Positions 61,261 to 64,000 of a stretch of DNA of 64,000 bases are shown piece by piece. A model generated the notes under the pieces. That model was not told where the DNA came from, made no database searches, and was given only the letters and a program-made list of their open reading frames with translations. Each line of letters opens with the position of its first letter. Position 1 is the stretch's first letter. This DNA is from Diphasiastrum complanatum (taxonomy: Eukaryota > Streptophyta > Lycopodiopsida > Lycopodiales > Lycopodiaceae), in assembly GCA_029204225.1 (NCBI GenBank), contig CM055108.1, forward strand, positions 9,746,528 through 9,810,527, given 5' to 3'. A program made the translations under genes and the position numbers.

Positions 61261-62153
61261 ATGGGTAATTCGTCATCATCATCACAGAGTTCTGTGGATG
61301 CAGACCGCATCGATACTTCTACAGCCACCAATTATCAATCCTTGTTTTCTCAAACAAATAATAATGGAAGGACTATCACCAATAATACAGTGCCAGCAGC
61401 AGCAGGAGAAAAGGCTCCTAGTTTGTCATCTCCTTATGGCATCAACCGACTTGCAGATGGAGTTTGTGCTTCACACTATGCAGCATCACTGAAATGTGTG
61501 TCAGTAGCATTCTTGTTCCTCTTCTATATCTTTGTCTCTTGTCTATTTTCTTGCTCAAAAATCACCGATCATGTGGTCAGTGGCATTCTTGTTCCTCCTC
61601 TCTATAACTGTCTTTTATGTATTTTCTTGCTTAAAAACCATTGCTTTGTGGTCATACCTGAGGACTCTCAAAATGTTCAAGTGATTAGCCCAAGCATCTT
61701 TTTAGCTTGGTTTGACTACAAGTGTATACGGAGGTTAGAATTTGTGTCAAATACGAAATCTTGGTGAATGTTGCGATTGTTGAATACTTCACGTGAAGGA
61801 CTTTTATAAGATTACTGCTAATGGCTGTTGTAAGTTTTAGTGCTTCATGACTTGCTATCTTGCATAAGCTGACATTAGTAGAACCTTGGCTCTTGTTTGG
61901 TATTGCATTTAGTGTTCTTTTAGAGTATCTGTTTCTCGATGTTACTGGTCCTAGTGTTTAAGTTGCAGTTTCTGCTCTTTTCAAACTTATTAAAAATTTT
62001 TGTCCATTTTTTCTCGATTTGAGTGTTAAGCTGCTATATTCACTTTCATACAATTAACTGAAGTCATGCTTGGCAGGCCTGGACGATGCAAACTATGATA
62101 AAAGCAAGTGCCAGGATCGCTTTGATGCATATAAAGATTGCAAGAAAATGGAG
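61261..62153 (+). CDS. Twin-CX9C (CHCH) protein, Cox19/CHCHD7-like; last exon not found
   Basis: Two exons: 61261-61495 and 62077-62153, joined in frame across an intron with donor GTGTGT and acceptor TTGGCAG. The protein starts MGNSSSSSQSSVDAD (disordered, Ser/Thr/Asn-rich), then EKAPSLSSPYGINRLADGVC and the paired motifs CASHYAASLKC and CQDRFDAYKDC, each C-x9-C. Such helix-hairpin proteins are oxidised by Mia40/Erv1 and kept in the mitochondrial intermembrane space, where relatives help cytochrome c oxidase assembly. After KKME a GTCATT donor is assumed. The usual basic tail is not found before 62290, and a copia fragment follows, so the last exon probably lies beyond the window. Upstream ATG codons in frame (from 61093) are intron-like. 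Confidence 0.8.
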
Positions 62154-62335
62154 GTCATTTTCTTTTCAATGCTCAAGTTTGCCAGTCTATGTTTTGTGGT
62201 GGCATGGATTGGATTAGTTCAAGACTTTGGAGGGGGGCTCCATAAGGTTAAAGATTGCATGTCTCCTTTGTTATGTCATATATTATCCTAGACATAACCT
62301 TGTGTAAAAACTAGGATCAGCCTGCTGTCTCTCAT

Positions 62336-62417
62336 ACAATAATCCATGGGTGGGTGTTCCCTTGATGTAGCGAAGAATAATCCATGGGTGGGTGTTCCCT
62401 TAATGTAGCGAAGAATT
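62336..62417. repeat. 41-bp tandem duplication
   Basis: AATAATCCATGGGTGGGTGT, then TCCCTT(G/A)ATGTAGCGAAG, occurs twice head to tail in the copia remnant, with one difference. Confidence 0.9.
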
Positions 62418-62805
62418 CTCTTCACGGCTTTCCAATGTGTCTCCCTAGGTGTAGCCATGAATTGACTTACCAAGCTTACAACATAACTTATATCAGGATG
62501 AGTAGTTGCAAGATAGATTAAAGAACCAACTAATTTACGAAACAGTGTAGCATCTACTAGTGTAGTCTCATCTTGATTGGATAACTTTTTACCAATCCTC
62601 ATAGGCGTAGAAACTAGCTTACTGTTGCATATCTTGAAGCGCCTTAGGATCTCATTCACGTACTTTGTTTGCGTAAGTTGGATATCATCATGTCTTTGCT
62701 AGATTTCCACTCCCAAACAATAGTGCATCAATCCAAGATCTCATATCAAAATTGGGAGATAAGTCCCTTTTGATTACATTAATCAAATCCTCATGATTAC
62801 TTGTA

Positions 62806-62871
62806 ACATGATCAGTATGATGCTAGAATGAGGTCGTCTACATATAACATGATCAGTATGATGCTAGAATC
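62806..62871. repeat. Short direct duplication in the copia remnant
   Basis: ACATGATCAGTATGATGCTA, then GAAT, occurs at 62806-62829 and 62848-62871. The first copy is an extra piece next to the YVDD region. Confidence 0.85.
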
Positions 62872-64000
62872 AAACGCAAAGTAGTAAAGATTGAAATTTG
62901 AAGAAGTGCATATTAAACCTCTAGTTAGAAGGTATTCGTTGAAGTGGTTGTACCAAGCACGAGGTGCTTGCTTTAGTCCATACAAGGCCTTCTTTAATCT
63001 GCATACTTTGTCTTCCATGCCCTATATCCCAAAACGACATGGTTGCTGCATATACACTTGTTTCTCAAGTTAACCATTCAAAAAAGCAGACTTCATGTCC
63101 GTTTGATGTAGATTCCACCCAAATAATGCCGCCACAACAATAATTATACAAAGTGTAATCCATTTGGCTATTGGAGCAAATGTCTCTTCGTAGTCGATGC
63201 CTTTAATTTGCGCATACCCTTTAACTACAAGTCTTGTCTTGTGTTTTGCAAGAGTTCCGTCAGCATTATAGTTCGTCTTGTATACCCCTTTGTTGCCAAT
63301 GGGTTTCTTGTCTTTTGGAAGATCTACTATGTCTCAAGCGTCGTCTCGTTTGATGGAATCGATCTCCTCTTGCATAGCTTTCTGCCATATCTCTTTATCC
63401 TTGGCCTCCTCAAATTAAGAGGGTTCATCAGACTCAACAATGTGGCTCATAAGTGCTAACCTAATCTTGATATTTATTAGGTTCCTTCCTCTCATGCATG
63501 GAGCAACGCAGCTCTCTATGTTTGCTAGATACCGCTACCTCCTCCTTTGCGCTATCCATGAACTTGGTGTACCATTTAGGTAGCTTCCATTGCGGTGATC
63601 CACTTTGAGGTGAACGTGTCCTAAGGAATATCCTTTTCCTTGTGCTTTTCACCAGCGACTTCTGTTTTTCCTATCCCAAAAGGCTTATCTCTCTTTCTTT
63701 TGATCTCTTCATCCTCAATGAAGATCTTGGATAGATCATCACTATCCTTCTATTCATCACCATATCTGTGAACATGATCAAATACCACATGCTTGACTGA
63801 TGTGTATACATCGATCCATTGGCCCGTTGCAACAATATCCTTTTGTTTGCTCATCATAACCTGTAAAAATGCATTTCAATTAGTTCTCACACTCTCAGGG
63901 ATACGCACATATACTCTGCATCCAAATACTTGCAACTCATCTACTCTCGGTTTCTTCCCACTAATTGCTTCTTTAGGTATATGATTTTGTATGACAACTG

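Larger units (their letters stand above)
62288..64000 (-). pseudogene. copia pol remnant (reverse transcriptase to RNase H linker), continuing past window end
   Basis: Minus strand, from the right: KEEVAVSSKH and RDDAWDIVDLPK-type pieces (63400-63650), HKTRLVVKGYAQIKGIDYEE and TFAPIAKW (about 63160-63240), TDMKSAFLNG (about 63080), then CRLKKALYGLKQAPRAWYNH and IILIMLYVDDLILAS (62815-63018, intact YVDD), and downstream RKLVGSLIYLATTHPDISYV, SQFMATPRETHWKAVKRILR (62350-62660). Stops and small duplications interrupt it. It ends abruptly near 62290 without RNase H end or LTR, so it is truncated. It lies antisense to, and probably in an intron of, the twin-CX9C gene. Confidence 0.85.

Overview
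This is eukaryotic nuclear DNA, almost certainly from a land plant with a large, repeat-rich genome. The evidence is a plant-type PRP40 splicing-factor gene with GT..AG introns up to about 7 kb, a plant-type twin-CX9C protein gene, Ty1/copia, Ty3/gypsy, CACTA, LINE-like and hAT-like debris, and (GA)n/(CT)n tracts of up to about 130 bp. The DUF7869-like and ParB/methylase-like genes would fit a fern or another early-diverging lineage, but I cannot fix the species.

Positions 1-23,078 (minus strand) hold most of a PRP40 gene. I can follow 17 exons encoding a Pro/Gln-rich N-terminus, two WW domains, a linker, the first FF domain and the start of the second; the 3' part lies beyond position 1. Its introns carry a dead Ty3/gypsy chromovirus, a hAT-like MITE with an 8-bp target duplication, two tandem LINE-ORF1-like units and foldback hairpins.

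Positions 23,400-28,800 are intergenic debris ending in a very AT-rich block. The most unusual part is 28,800-49,500. There a minus-strand gene (start at 36,676, broken) encodes a ParB-like domain followed by a beta-class amino-methyltransferase (motif IV ADIPYGF, motif I FSGSGTT). About 230 bp upstream of its start lies an array of eleven 17-bp palindromes (consensus CCTATGCTSAGCATAGG) at about 41-bp spacing. On the far side a divergent plus-strand gene (from about 38,001, broken) encodes a Ser-rich N-terminus and a DUF7869-like, transposase-like D...D...HxHxxxD core. I infer the remains of one large mobile or plasmid-like element with a parS-like centre. Two later insertions split it: a copia-derived element (about 29,267-33,693) carrying a long open frame whose reverse-transcriptase motif is lost, and a gag-only LTR element (40,541-48,972). 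The gag-only element itself contains a copia LTR-PBS-gag fragment (46,001-47,437).

Positions 49,500-60,500 are a repeat graveyard: an acidic-tail exon, a second palindrome cluster, tandem repeats, a gag knuckle remnant, a CACTA TNP2-like pseudogene and long microsatellites. Positions 61,261-62,153 (plus) are the first exons of a twin-CX9C gene, whose next intron appears to hold a minus-strand copia pol pseudogene running to the window end.
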